A stretch of DNA of 53,061 nucleotides from Gemmatimonadota bacterium (GCA_016871855.1 VHBQ01000011.1:1-53061), one strand, 5' to 3'. Counted from the stretch's first letter, positions 19,468 to 28,143 are shown. Notes: generated by a model from the sequence alone, not told the origin. Made by a program: numbers and translations.

Positions 19468-20393
19468 GGCACGATCCCGGCGGGCACGCCCGAGCCCACA
19501 AAAACCGGCGCGTCCAGCGCATCAAGCCCTTCAGCCCGCAGCACGCGCCTGCCGTCGGCGGAGAGGAGGTACTTCACGAACGCCTCGGCGACATCGCGGT
19601 GCGGCGCCGCGGTCGGAATGGACAGCGCGTAGACGATGGGGCGCCCGCGAAACGTCACCGAGTCCGCGCCCTTGCCGCGCACACGCACCACGGCCGCGTC
19701 ATAGAATGCCGAGTCGGCAGGCGATGACAGGTCAATGCGATCCGGCAGGCGAACGAACGGGAGCCGAATACTCCGCGCCATGGATTCGTATGACCAGATG
19801 AAGTCGAGTTCGCCGGCTTGCAGCAGCCCCACGAGGTCGGCTTCCTTGGGCCGCACATTGCGCGGCGGCATGGCGTCCAGCAGGCGCTGGGCGAGCCCCG
19901 CCTCGCCGTAGTGCCGCTCTGCGAGCTGCAGCACCAGCAGCGTACGATAGCCGTTCGGATCGAGTTGCGGGTCGCTTCTGCCGGTCTCGACGCCCGGCGT
20001 GAGCAGGATCTGCCACCACGTGGCGTCGTTCACGCGGTCGGCGCCGCGGGAGGCCGACGTGTAGGCAAGCACCATGCGATTGCGGGCAAACTGGACGTAC
20101 CAGGTGGTCTGCGCCGGCATCAGGAACTGCGGGAAGACCTCGTCGTCGGCGAGCGCAATCACATCGGGGATGCTGCCGAGTTCGGTAAGCTTCCGCGCTG
20201 TCTCGAGCGAGCCCGCGCTCTCCTGTTGCACCCTCACGCCCTCGCGCACGGCAAAGGAATCGAGGGCCGCCCGGAAGGGGCGGGCCAGCGACCCCGCGTT
20301 GAAGGCCACGAGCGTGCGCGCCGGTGCACGATCCCCCGCCGAGCCGCCGCAGGCGCACACGAAGGACAGCACAAGAAGCCCGTAGCGCGTCAT
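19464..20393 (-). CDS. wtpA: Tungstate/molybdate-binding lipoprotein
   Basis: This 309-residue substrate-binding protein starts with a signal ending in a possible lipobox (FVCAC). TLVAFNAGSLARPFRAALD resembles the first ligand loop of ModA/WtpA, and GRSDPQLDPNGYR is close to the WtpA/TupA-type ligand motif and unlike E. coli ModA. AGELDFIWSYESMA is a conserved second-lobe strand. These favour tungstate or molybdate. The start at 20393 is the ATG that gives the signal peptide. It is the first gene of the operon and divergent from an ABC exporter. Confidence 0.82.
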   Translation of the reverse strand: MTRYGLLVLSFVCACGGSAGDRAPARTLVAFNAGSLARPFRAALDSFAVREGVRVQQESAGSLETARKLTELGSIPDVIALADDEVFPQFLMPAQTTWYVQFARNRMVLAYTSASRGADRVNDATWWQILLTPGVETGRSDPQLDPNGYRTLLVLQLAERHYGEAGLAQRLLDAMPPRNVRPKEADLVGLLQAGELDFIWSYESMARSIRLPFVRLPDRIDLSSPADSAFYDAAVVRVRGKGADSVTFRGRPIVYALSIPTAAPHRDVAEAFVKYLLSADGRRVLRAEGLDALDAPVFVGSGVPAGIVP

Positions 20394-20515
20394 GGTCGTA
20401 GTGTCACCCAATTGCCGCCCCGCCTCAAGGCTTCTCGCCCCTTCCCCTGCACCCCACCGTGCCCGTGCCTTTGCAACGGGAAGCGTATATTCGTTTCGAC
20501 CCCAACCCCTGAACC
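20394..20515. promoter_or_regulatory. Divergent promoter region, wtp importer / ABC exporter
   Basis: The 122-bp spacer contains TATATT at 20486-20491, 25 nt before the exporter ATG and a fair -10 box; no convincing -35 stands 16-18 nt upstream. I see no molybdate-type (ModE) palindrome. Confidence 0.3.
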
Positions 20516-21481
20516 ATGCCAACGCTCGCCCTCGAACTCCGAGGGATCACGAAACGGTTCGCCGAACACGTCGCGGTGCGGGACCTCTCGCTGGACGTGC
20601 CGCGCGGCGCGGTCTACGGCCTGCTGGGCCCGAACGGCGCCGGCAAGACGACCACCATTCGCATGATCCTCAACGTGATCGCCCCGGACAGCGGGACGAT
20701 CACCCTGCTCGGCGCGCCCAGCACCTCGCCTGGCCTGCTCGACCGGCTCGGCTACCTCCCCGAGGAGCGTGGCCTCTACAAGAAGATGCAAGTGCGCCGC
20801 CTGCTGCGGTTCCTCGCTGAACTGAAGGGCGTGGACGGGAAGACGGCCGACCGGCGCATTAACGACTGGCTCGACCGCCTGTCGTTGCGCAGCCCGGAGA
20901 AGGACTGGGGCAATGCGAAGGTGGACGAACTCTCCCGCGGCATGCAGCAGAAGGTGCAGTTCATCGGCACGCTGCTGCACGACCCCGAAGTGGTCATCCT
21001 CGACGAGCCGTTCAGCGGACTCGACCCCATCAATGCCCAGGCGCTCAAGGACACCGTCGTGGAACTGAAGCGTCGCGGCAGGACCGTGGTCTTCTCCACG
21101 CACCTGATGGACAACGCCGAGCGGCTTTGTGATTCCGTCTGCATCATCGCCCGCGGCGACAAGGTGCTCGACGGCACCGTGTCGGGTGTGAAGTCCGCCC
21201 ACGAAAAGCGCAACATCGCGCTCTCGCTGGAGGGCGCGCCGACTGATGCGGTGACCGCTGTCCTGGCCGATGGCGCGCTCGTGGCGAGGATGGACGACAA
21301 CAATCGGTATTTCGAGATCGAGATGGCGGCGGGCGGGAATCCGCAGCTGCTCCTCCAGCGCCTGGTCGGCGCCGGCGCGCAGGTGCAGCGCTTCGAGTTG
21401 ATCCAGCCGTCGCTCCACCAGATCTTCCTCGACCGCGTCGGCGCGGCGGGCGTGGAGGAGGGGATGTCAGGCCATGGCTAA
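20516..21481 (+). CDS. ABC exporter ATPase (NatA/YhaQ type)
   Basis: This 321-residue ATPase has Walker A GPNGAGKTT (38-46), signature LSRGMQQK, Walker B VVILDEPFSGLDP and switch HLMDNAERL. The C-terminal DUF4162-type domain (about 230-310) with LIQPSLHQIFLD marks the NatA/YhaQ group, which works with a large ABC-2 permease in Na+ or peptide export. The stop overlaps the permease ATG by 8 nt, which confirms the pair. Confidence 0.88.
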   Translation: MPTLALELRGITKRFAEHVAVRDLSLDVPRGAVYGLLGPNGAGKTTTIRMILNVIAPDSGTITLLGAPSTSPGLLDRLGYLPEERGLYKKMQVRRLLRFLAELKGVDGKTADRRINDWLDRLSLRSPEKDWGNAKVDELSRGMQQKVQFIGTLLHDPEVVILDEPFSGLDPINAQALKDTVVELKRRGRTVVFSTHLMDNAERLCDSVCIIARGDKVLDGTVSGVKSAHEKRNIALSLEGAPTDAVTAVLADGALVARMDDNNRYFEIEMAAGGNPQLLLQRLVGAGAQVQRFELIQPSLHQIFLDRVGAAGVEEGMSGHG

Positions 21482-22760
21482 GCTCTGGGCGGTCATCAAG
21501 CGCGAGTTCCTCGAGCGCGTGCGCAACAAGTGGTTCATCATCGTCACCGTCTTTGGCCCGATCTTCTTCGGCGTGGTGATGATCCTCCCCGCCTACCTCT
21601 CGGTCCGCGGGATGCGGGACGTCAAGGTGAGCGATATCCGCATCATCGACGCCACGGGCGCCGGACTCGGCGATCGGGTGGCGACGCGCCTTGTTGGCGG
21701 TCCGATGGGCGATGCCAGCGCGACGCAGGTGCAGGTCGTCGCACCGAGCGAGGTGGCCGCCGCCGAGTCGGCAGCCACGAAAGACGTGATGGCGAAGGTC
21801 CGGCGCGGCTACCTGGTGCTCGATTCACTCACCCTTCAGGAGCAGAAGGCGTCGTATGCCGGGCGCAATGCGTCCTCGCTGGGCGAGATGGAGTCCATCC
21901 AGAACGCGCTGCGTTCGGCGCTGCTCGGCCAGCGGCTGGAACGCGAAGGGCTGGATCCCAAGCGCGTCGAGGCGCTGACGCGCCTCAAGGTGCAGATGAA
22001 GGCCGAGCGTATCACGGACAAGGGACGCGGCGGCTCGGGGCTTGGCAGCGCGATCTTCGGGTTCATTATCGCCTTCCTGTTGTACATGATGATCGTCCTG
22101 TACGGCCAGGCGATCCTGCGCGGCGTGCTCGAGGAGAAGACCACGCGCGTGGCCGAGGTGATCGTCTCGTCGGTCTCCCCGGATGTGCTGCTGGCCGGCA
22201 AGGTGATCGGCGTCGGGGCGGTGGGCCTGCTGCAGGTGGCCATCTGGCTGGGGAGCGCCGTGGCGCTGTACCAGTTCCGGGAGCCGATCTTCCTGAAGCT
22301 GGGGATACCCGCCGCACCCGCGCTCACTTTGCCAAACGTCCCTCCCTCGCTCATCGCGGCGCTGGTGCTGTTTTTCGTCCTCGGCTATGGTCTCTACGCC
22401 GCGCTGTTCGCCGCGGTGGGTGCGATGGTCTCCAGCCAAGAGGACGCCAACCAGGCGGCGCAGCCGGTGGTGATGCTGCTCGTCTTCAGCATCATCTTCG
22501 CCCAGCCGGTGATGCTGAACCCGACGAGCCGGCTGTCGGAGATCGTGAGCTGGATTCCGTTCTCCGCGCCCGTCATCATGCCGATCCGGATGAGTTCAAT
22601 CTCGGTTCCGTGGTACGAGCTCACGGCGACGATTGCCGGGGTCGCCGTCACGATGGCGCTGTGCGTCTGGCTCTCGGCACGCATCTATCGCGTGGGCCTG
22701 CTGATGTACGGCAAGCGGCCGAGCATGCGGGAGTTGGCGCGGTGGGTACGGCAGGCGTAA
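21474..22760 (+). CDS. ABC-2 type exporter permease (NatB/YhaP type)
   Basis: This 428-residue permease has an N-terminal helix (WFIIVTVFGPIFFGVVMILP), a long extracytoplasmic domain (about 45-185) and five to six helices clustered in the C-terminal half, the layout of NatB/YhaP. VLEEKTTRVAEVIVSSVSP is the conserved coupling segment of this family. With the ATPase it probably exports a cation, drug or peptide. It ends in TAA and the purine repeat array begins right after. Confidence 0.87.
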   Translation: MAKLWAVIKREFLERVRNKWFIIVTVFGPIFFGVVMILPAYLSVRGMRDVKVSDIRIIDATGAGLGDRVATRLVGGPMGDASATQVQVVAPSEVAAAESAATKDVMAKVRRGYLVLDSLTLQEQKASYAGRNASSLGEMESIQNALRSALLGQRLEREGLDPKRVEALTRLKVQMKAERITDKGRGGSGLGSAIFGFIIAFLLYMMIVLYGQAILRGVLEEKTTRVAEVIVSSVSPDVLLAGKVIGVGAVGLLQVAIWLGSAVALYQFREPIFLKLGIPAAPALTLPNVPPSLIAALVLFFVLGYGLYAALFAAVGAMVSSQEDANQAAQPVVMLLVFSIIFAQPVMLNPTSRLSEIVSWIPFSAPVIMPIRMSSISVPWYELTATIAGVAVTMALCVWLSARIYRVGLLMYGKRPSMRELARWVRQA

Positions 22761-22761
22761 G

Positions 22762-22910
22762 AACAGAGAGACAACAGAGAGACAACAGACAAACAACAGA
22801 GAGACAACAGTGGAACGGCGTTTGGCGAGCGTGACTATCGCCACCCGTTCTGTTGTCTCTCTGTTGTCTCTCTGTTGTCTCTCTGTTGTCTCTCTGTTGT
22901 TTCTCTGTCT
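22762..22910. repeat. Inverted tandem-repeat spacer, 11-nt unit ACAACAGAGAG
   Basis: The left arm (22762-22810) is purine-rich, with 11-nt ACAACAGAGAG units and one shorter variant. The right arm (22849-22910) is the reverse complement with about five units. The 38-nt core contains TGGCGA (22822-22827) facing TCGCCA, with outer AACGG/CCGTT, a likely small hairpin. The arms abut the stop codons of two convergent genes (TAA at 22758, TAG at 22913 on the minus strand). Confidence 0.92.
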
Positions 22911-22912
22911 TA

Positions 22913-23302
22913 CTACCGTCCTTTTGTTGCCTCGATCAGCGCCTCCATATGCCCGAGGTAGCGCTCGAGCGCGCGCTTGCCGACCGCCGTCAGCCGGAAC
23001 TCGCTCTTCGGCACCCGGCCGTCAAAGCCTTTTTGCACAGTGACGTAGCCGCCTTCTTCCAGCTTACGGGCGTGCACGCTGAGGTTGCCGTCCGTGAGGG
23101 CGAGCAGGTCGCGCAGGTCGGTGAAGCTCAATCGTTCATTCACGGCGAGCGCGCTGATGATGCCGAGCCGGACGCGATCGTGGATCAGCTTGTCGAGCGC
23201 CGCGGGGACGGGTTCGCCGCCCAGCACGGGCACCAGCGACGGGCCGGCGGCGGACGCCTTGCGATCGCCGCGGCGGGCGGCGGAGGAGGAAGACTTAGCC
23301 AC
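22913..23302 (-). CDS. Winged-helix transcriptional regulator
   Basis: This 129-residue protein starts at GTG, 8 nt inside the upstream gene. After a basic, Ser/Ala-rich N-terminus comes a winged-helix domain (LDKLIHDRVRLGIISAL, FTDLRDLLALTDGNLSVHAR, wing GYVTVQKGFDG, SEFRLTAVGKRAL), the arrangement of MarR/ArsR-like HTH_27 regulators. No metal or ligand cysteines are present. The coupled upstream membrane protein is probably its partner or target, a pairing seen often for this family. Confidence 0.82.
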   Translation of the reverse strand: MAKSSSSAARRGDRKASAAGPSLVPVLGGEPVPAALDKLIHDRVRLGIISALAVNERLSFTDLRDLLALTDGNLSVHARKLEEGGYVTVQKGFDGRVPKSEFRLTAVGKRALERYLGHMEALIEATKGR

Positions 23303-23894
23303 CGTGGTACCTCGCGATGATGTAACCGAAGAGAAGATGCACGCCGCCGAAGCCCGCGCCGAGCAGCCACGGGTGCGCGCCGACCGGCGCAAAGAGCGTA
23401 ATCGCGCCGAGCGCCACCAAGACGGTGCCCATCACGGGCACGGCGCGCACGGAAAACGCGCCGCCCGACACTACGGCGGCGCCGTAACAGACCAGCCACA
23501 TGCCCGGCAGGTACTGCCAAGCGCCGCCCAGCGCGAGCGCTGCGGTAAGCAGCGCTCCCGCGGCCAGCGGCGGGGCGAACGCGAGCGCAAAGGTGCGCGC
23601 CGGCCCCGCGCTCAGTGACTGGCCGGACCGTGCCGCCTTGCGCGTGATGAAAACGAGCGTGACGGCGATAGCGACGACCGCGGCTACAAGCCAGACAACG
23701 AGCCATGCCTCCGGCGTGGTCATGCGCGCGGCGAGCAGCGCGGCAGCGCTCCCCACGACGCCGGTCGCCATCACCCCCGCGCCCGAGACTGCCGTGAACC
23801 GCCCCGCCCGCGTCATCGTCTCGCGGATGAACGCGAGCTGGTCGGCCGCGTGGTCCGCGAGCGCGGCCGGTGGACGGAGTTCGGAGCGCGACAT
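23295..23894 (-). CDS. Predicted membrane protein coupled to a winged-helix regulator
   Basis: This 199-residue protein has an N-terminal soluble helix (LADHAADQLAFIRETMTRAG) and about five transmembrane segments. I know of no enzymatic motif. The first helix resembles the start of other regulator-linked membrane proteins. The stop overlaps the regulator start by 8 nt. The ATG at 23894 is preferred; one alternative lies four codons upstream. A pyrimidine-rich repeat arm lies about 14 nt before the start and there is no Shine-Dalgarno. Confidence 0.7.
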   Translation of the reverse strand: MSRSELRPPAALADHAADQLAFIRETMTRAGRFTAVSGAGVMATGVVGSAAALLAARMTTPEAWLVVWLVAAVVAIAVTLVFITRKAARSGQSLSAGPARTFALAFAPPLAAGALLTAALALGGAWQYLPGMWLVCYGAAVVSGGAFSVRAVPVMGTVLVALGAITLFAPVGAHPWLLGAGFGGVHLLFGYIIARYHGG

Positions 23895-23908
23895 GCTTTG
23901 AAACATAA

Positions 23909-23989
23909 AGAGAGCAACAGAGAGACAACAGGGCGCATGTTTGCGGCCGCCCACTGTTGTCTCTCTGTTGTTTGTCTGTTGTCTCTCTG
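23909..23989. repeat. Inverted tandem-repeat spacer, ACAACAGAGAG unit, 5' of the membrane protein gene
   Basis: The left arm is 23909-23931 and the right arm 23954-23989; the core is 22 nt (GGCGCATG to CCGCCCA). It separates two genes that read in the same direction, so the element is not confined to convergent gene ends. Confidence 0.88.
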
Positions 23990-24002
23990 CCCTTAAGCAA
24001 GC

Positions 24003-24028
24003 CGGACCGGCTCCCGGAAGCCGGTCCG
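24003..24028 (-). terminator. Hairpin downstream of the bacilliredoxin gene
   Basis: A perfect 10-bp stem, CGGACCGGCT (24003-24012) with AGCCGGTCCG (24019-24028), loop CCCGGA. On the minus strand it is followed by GGCTTGCTTAA, weakly T-rich. A second 8-bp hairpin (ACCAATGC 24060-24067 with GCATTGGT 24075-24082) lies between it and the gene end. Confidence 0.5.
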
Positions 24029-24139
24029 CTTGTCCGCTGGCGGTCGAGCCGCCGCGAGAACCAATGCCACGTTCGCATTGGTAACACTCAAACTACAATC
24101 GCTTTGTCAATTCGCGCCAGAGTCCGCGCGTGATTTTTT

Positions 24140-24574
24140 TCAGCGCGTCGCCGGGGTCGCACAGTGCCGGTCGAACGCCTGCACAAGATCCTGCGCGATG
24201 TCCGCGGCCGTGCGGCTCTCGATCTGGTGCCGCTCGAGCATCGCCACGAGCCGGCCGTCCTTCAGCAGCGCGATCGACGGCGACGACGGCGGATACCCGG
24301 TGAAGTACGCGCGCGCCGCCTTCGTCGCGTCCACGTCCTGTCCCGCGAACACCGTGTACAGGTGGTCGGGCGTCACCGCGTGCTGCAGCGCCGCTGCCAC
24401 CGCCGGGCGCGCGTTGCGCGCCGAGCAGCCGCACACCGAGTTCACGACCACCAGCGCCGAGCCCTTCGCGTTGCCCAGCGCCTCGGCCACCGCCGCCGCC
24501 GTGCGCAGTTCCTGCATGCCAAGGCGCGTGAGTTCCTCACGCATCGGCGCTACCATCGGTTCCGGATACATCAT
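24140..24574 (-). CDS. brxA: Bacilliredoxin, BrxA/BrxB (YphP/YqiW) family
   Basis: The 144-residue thioredoxin-like protein carries the family's CGC active site (Cys48, Cys50 in VVVNSVCGCSARNARP). VFAGQDVDATKAARAYFTG and PPSSPSIALLKDGRLV match BrxA of Bacillus closely. These proteins remove bacillithiol from mixed disulfides, or act as disulfide isomerases where bacillithiol is absent. Whether this host makes bacillithiol is not shown by the window. Two adjacent ATGs (24574, 24571) are possible starts. Confidence 0.9.
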   Translation of the reverse strand: MMYPEPMVAPMREELTRLGMQELRTAAAVAEALGNAKGSALVVVNSVCGCSARNARPAVAAALQHAVTPDHLYTVFAGQDVDATKAARAYFTGYPPSSPSIALLKDGRLVAMLERHQIESRTAADIAQDLVQAFDRHCATPATR

Positions 24575-24606
24575 GTCGCCTGAATCCTGGTTGGGGGGTC
24601 CTTCGC

Positions 24607-24632
24607 CGCGCCGCGCGATACGCCGCGGCGCG
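24607..24632 (-). terminator. GC hairpin between the GroES-like and bacilliredoxin genes
   Basis: A 9-bp perfect stem, CGCGCCGCG (24607-24615) with CGCGGCGCG (24624-24632), loop CGATACGC. No T-run follows on the minus strand, so termination or attenuation between the two genes is only suggested. Confidence 0.35.
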
Positions 24633-24682
24633 CCGTGCAAGTACTGAATGATCGGCGGACGGTCGAGGTTCCGGCAGTCCCG

Positions 24683-25039
24683 TCAGCGGGCCAGTGTGAG
24701 GATCGCCGCCTGTGGCACCACTAGGTAACGCTCGTCGTCGAATGTGATCTCCACGGCCGCCTTGCGGAAGAACAGCGCGTAGTCGCCGACCTGGGCCTGC
24801 ATCGGCACGTGCTTCATCTGCGGCCCGGCGGTGATGCGCCACGGTTCATCGAGATGATCTTCCACCGCCGGCAGCGGCTGGCCAGGTCCGGTCGCCACGA
24901 TGGTGCCTCCCTGTACCTGCTGGCCTTCCACCGCCGTCGCCGGTAGGTACAGTCCCACCTTGGTGCGCTCCTCGCCGTCCTCAACGCGAATCAGCACGCG
25001 GTCACCGACCACGATCAGTTCTTTCTTGCCCTTCTTCAT
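24683..25039 (-). CDS. GroES-like co-chaperonin (cpn10 fold), divergent
   Basis: The 118-residue protein begins ELIVVGDRVLIRVEDGEE, followed by a mobile-loop region (TKVGLYLPATAVEGQQVQGG), then VATGPGQPL and VGDYALFFRKAAVEI, the cpn10 pattern. About 20 extra residues (AVEDHLDEPWRITAGPQMK) sit where the roof hairpin would be, making it longer than ordinary 95-residue GroES. No groEL is next to it. It may be a second, specialised GroES. It starts 3 nt after the M24 peptidase stop, so is likely cotranscribed with it. Confidence 0.75.
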   Translation of the reverse strand: MKKGKKELIVVGDRVLIRVEDGEERTKVGLYLPATAVEGQQVQGGTIVATGPGQPLPAVEDHLDEPWRITAGPQMKHVPMQAQVGDYALFFRKAAVEITFDDERYLVVPQAAILTLAR

Positions 25040-25042
25040 CGC

Positions 25043-26455
25043 CTATTTCACCAGCCAGAGCTTCTTCTGCTGCCCCTTCACCCAGCGCGGCGTCCCGTCG
25101 GTGCCGATCATCATGTCCTCCTCCAGCGCCATGCGCACCGGCTGGCCGTTCCACTCCGGCACCGGCGTGGTCGCCTGCAGTTCGATGGAGAACCACATGT
25201 TGGCGATCACCTTGGAGTTGCCGCGGTCGGGCACGCCGTCCTGGTAGTCCCAGAGTCCGACGAGCGGCCCCGCGCCGTGTCCGTGCATCCCGATGGGATG
25301 CGAGTACACGGTGCCGTTGATCCCCTGCGCCTTCATCCGCTCGCGTGAGGCGCGCAGGATCTCGTTCCCGGAGCGCCCGGGGCGAATCTCACTCATCACG
25401 ATGTCCTGCAGGGCGTTCGCGTTGGCGAGCGCGGTACGCAGCCCGGCCGGTGCGTCCTTCTCCCCCGCGCGCAGCACGTAGGCCATGTGCTGGGTGTCCG
25501 AGTTGAGCCCGAGGGCGGTGATGCCCACGTCACAGTGGAGGACGTCGCCGCGCTGGATCACCGGGTCGGGACCGAGCGATTCCTCGGTGGCCCCCGCACG
25601 CTGTACTTCGATGCTCGGCTGGAACCACGTCCCCAAACCGAGGTCGTTTACGCGCTGGCGCCACCACCAAACCAAGTCACTCGTCTTCGTCTTCCCCGGC
25701 ACGATCACCTTGGACGAGTACATCTCCCCGATCAACTCCCACACGAGCTGCATGAGCTCGCCGTAGAAGGCCTCCTCGTCGGCCACCCGCGAGGCAATGA
25801 ACTGGAGCGGCAGCTCCTCGGCGGGCTTCAGGCGCGCCGTCCAGCCCGCGCCCAGCGCCTCGGTCATCCCCAGGTACTCGCCGTGCGTCAGGCCGTCGGA
25901 GAAGGCGAACGTGCGCGAGTAGTCAATGCCAATCACCCGCGGGCTGCGCTCATCCACCACCTTTTTGAGCAGCTTCCATTGCTCGTCGCCCCATAGTTCT
26001 GCCTGCTGGCCGCCAACCGGCGCGTCCACGGCGAGCGTGGAGCGCATCGCCTGCCACACTCCGCCCTGCGAAGAGCCGCCGAGCGCCAGCCGCTCGATGC
26101 AGGAGCCGTCACCCGGGTCCGTGCGCCCCGACGCCGAGCAGCGGTCGAACATCACGTAGATGGTGCGGCGCCGCGCGGCGAATGTCGTCGGCGAAACCAG
26201 CGAGCTGAACACCGGGTCCTCCACGTACTCGCGCATCGGCACGATCCACATGTCGATGCCGTGCGCGCGCATCAGCGCGGGGAGGACCGTCTTCATGCGC
26301 GTTTCGAGCCAGCGCTGCTGCCGCACCGCCTGGTCGCGCAGGGTGCCGAAGGGATGGCGGCGGTCGGCGAGGCGCGAAGCGGGGCGCTGCGCGACCAGCG
26401 GCAAGGCGGCACCAAGCAGGGTGGCCGCAACGAGGACGCGGGCGAATCGTGTCAT
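25043..26455 (-). CDS. Secreted M24 metallopeptidase (Xaa-Pro aminopeptidase-like)
   Basis: This 470-residue protein has a signal peptide (1-23, ending PLVAQ), an N-terminal creatinase-like domain and a C-terminal pita-bread peptidase domain. The metal ligands are visible in order: HCDVGITALGLNSDTQHMAY (two Asp), SHPIGMHGHGAGP (His), WFSIELQA (Glu) and ALEEDMMIG (Glu). The substrate may be a peptide with proline in the second position. Periplasmic members of this group are common in soil bacteria. It is followed after 3 nt by the GroES-like gene. Confidence 0.87.
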   Translation of the reverse strand: MTRFARVLVAATLLGAALPLVAQRPASRLADRRHPFGTLRDQAVRQQRWLETRMKTVLPALMRAHGIDMWIVPMREYVEDPVFSSLVSPTTFAARRRTIYVMFDRCSASGRTDPGDGSCIERLALGGSSQGGVWQAMRSTLAVDAPVGGQQAELWGDEQWKLLKKVVDERSPRVIGIDYSRTFAFSDGLTHGEYLGMTEALGAGWTARLKPAEELPLQFIASRVADEEAFYGELMQLVWELIGEMYSSKVIVPGKTKTSDLVWWWRQRVNDLGLGTWFQPSIEVQRAGATEESLGPDPVIQRGDVLHCDVGITALGLNSDTQHMAYVLRAGEKDAPAGLRTALANANALQDIVMSEIRPGRSGNEILRASRERMKAQGINGTVYSHPIGMHGHGAGPLVGLWDYQDGVPDRGNSKVIANMWFSIELQATTPVPEWNGQPVRMALEEDMMIGTDGTPRWVKGQQKKLWLVK

Positions 26456-26541
26456 GGGAACGGACGCTCGAGGAATGTTCGACCGGCAGGGCCGGCGGTC
26501 CATCGGGAATCAGGTCGTACGGAAAAAGAGGGCGTCGATGC

Positions 26542-27114
26542 TCAGGCGGGCGGAGCCGGCGGAGCCGGCGGCTCCTCGGCGGTCGCACGGCGGGCCTCGG
26601 CAACCCGCTGCACGGTGGACGAGCGGCGTTCGCGCGACATCAGGATGCGGCGCACGATCGTCACAACGATCGCGAGCAGCAGCGTGAACGGCAGGATGAG
26701 CAGCACGCGCCAGGCCAGGACCTGCGTGGCGCTGGGGAGCCAGTCGCTCAGGGCCGCGGCGCTGCTGCCGATCTTCTCCAGCCCGACGGCGGTGAGCGCG
26801 AGCGACATCATGATCTCGGTGCCGGCCTCGAGCGCCGCGAACATCGGTGCGCGCCACCACCAGTGCCGCAGGGTGTAGTTGGAGAGGTGCACCGTGAGCA
26901 TCACGAGCAGCAGCACCGCGCCAATGATCAGCGTCGAACCCACCCAGAGGCCGCTCTCCGGCGATCCGTGCGAGAGCACGTAGGCGCGGTAGAGCCGGAG
27001 GGTGACGCCGGTGACCAGCGCCATCTCCGGCAGCGACGCCGAGAACCGCCGAAGCGCCGTCGGGTCTTCGATCGCCTCCCAGGCGATGGTCTTCCGGGGA
27101 AAGAAATCAGCCAC
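26542..27114 (-). CDS. Uncharacterised membrane protein with Pro-Ala tail
   Basis: The 190-residue protein has three or four hydrophobic helices (about 33-45, 60-82, 95-118, 135-158), then a basic segment (RRILMSRERR) and a tail ending EEPPAPPAPPA. The tail is coded by three copies of a GGCGGAGCC-type 9-mer on the plus strand, so its length may vary. I do not recognise the family. It starts at GTG, 9 nt after the esterase stop, in the same transcription unit. Confidence 0.65.
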   Translation of the reverse strand: MADFFPRKTIAWEAIEDPTALRRFSASLPEMALVTGVTLRLYRAYVLSHGSPESGLWVGSTLIIGAVLLLVMLTVHLSNYTLRHWWWRAPMFAALEAGTEIMMSLALTAVGLEKIGSSAAALSDWLPSATQVLAWRVLLILPFTLLLAIVVTIVRRILMSRERRSSTVQRVAEARRATAEEPPAPPAPPA

Positions 27115-27123
27115 GGCCGAAGC

Positions 27124-28143
27124 TTATGGGGTGGCGAGGCGCGCCGCGAGCCACTGCAGGCTCCCGCGCACCTGGGTGCGCCAGTAGTTCCAGTCGTGGC
27201 GCCCGGAGTGCTCTTCGTACGCAATCGGCACGCCACGGGCGATCACACCGTCGCGGAAGGCGCGGTTGCCGGGCAGGTACAGGTCGGCATCGCCGCAGTC
27301 GGCCCGGAGCGCGGGCAGCGGCACGCCGCGCGCGCGCGCGCGGTCGAGCATGCGCAACGGGTCACGCGCGTACCACGCCGTGGTGTCGCGGCCGAAGACG
27401 AGCTGGCGGCTCTTCCAGACGGCCCCCGAGCGGGTAGCGGTCCAGACGGAGTCTGGCGTCCCAGCGACGCGCGCGTAGACGCCGTCTGGTGCCCATTCCA
27501 GCGGCCAGAGCACGCCGGAGTGCGACGCCGCCGCCGAGAAGAGCTCCGGGTACTGCAGCGACAGCAGGAACGCGCCGAATCCGCCCATGCTGAGCCCGGC
27601 GATGCCCCGGTGCGCACGATCCGCCTTGGTGCGGAACGTCCGGTCCACCCAACGGACCAAATCGTACGCCACGTAGTCGTCGTAATGCGGCCACGGCACG
27701 CAGAACGTGGCCGGATCTCCAGCGTACGACGGCAGGGTCCGCACGCACGCCGGTACATCGGGGAGGCCTGCCGCCGTGGTCCACCACGAATCGTCGCCGT
27801 CCGGCATCACCACGATCATCTCAGGCATGCCGCGGGCGACGAGGGTATCCATGGACGCGTCGAGCCGCCCGGCCTTCACCCAGTTGGTTTCGTTGCCGCT
27901 CCACCCGTGCAGGTAGTACGCCACCGGGTAGCGCGCCGTCGACTGCTCGTACGACGGCGGGAGGTAGACGACCACCTGCTTGTAGGTGCCCAGCGCGTAG
28001 GACCAGAGCGAATCAGTGACCACGCGACCCGGCCGCACCGTCTGCGCCTCGACGGCAACCGGGGCGAGCATCACCAGTATCGCTGCGAGCCGGGACAGCC
28101 TCCGCAGCCTGTTCGCCTGCCTCGTCCCACGCCAGAGGTTCAT
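27124..28143 (-). CDS. Secreted esterase D / antigen-85-like alpha/beta hydrolase
   Basis: This 339-residue enzyme has a basic N-terminus and one hydrophobic signal segment (LAAILVMLAPVAVEAQ). Motifs: oxyanion-side PVAYYLHGWSGNETNW, nucleophile elbow GLSMGGFGAF, acid in RADCGDADLY, and His in EEHSGRHDWNYW. The family includes feruloyl esterases, S-formylglutathione hydrolase and mycolyl transferases; secretion favours an esterase on plant or cell-wall material. Its ATG overlaps the RidA stop (ATGA). Confidence 0.85.
   Translation of the reverse strand: MNLWRGTRQANRLRRLSRLAAILVMLAPVAVEAQTVRPGRVVTDSLWSYALGTYKQVVVYLPPSYEQSTARYPVAYYLHGWSGNETNWVKAGRLDASMDTLVARGMPEMIVVMPDGDDSWWTTAAGLPDVPACVRTLPSYAGDPATFCVPWPHYDDYVAYDLVRWVDRTFRTKADRAHRGIAGLSMGGFGAFLLSLQYPELFSAAASHSGVLWPLEWAPDGVYARVAGTPDSVWTATRSGAVWKSRQLVFGRDTTAWYARDPLRMLDRARARGVPLPALRADCGDADLYLPGNRAFRDGVIARGVPIAYEEHSGRHDWNYWRTQVRGSLQWLAARLATP

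Noticed and set aside
17573-20393. Sulfate or iron ABC importer
   Set aside because: The MOP/TOBE domain and the SDPQLDPNGYR motif of the binding protein point to tungstate or molybdate.
22762-22910. CRISPR array
   Set aside because: Units are 7-25 nt in direct contact, with no unique spacers of constant length, and no cas genes are present.
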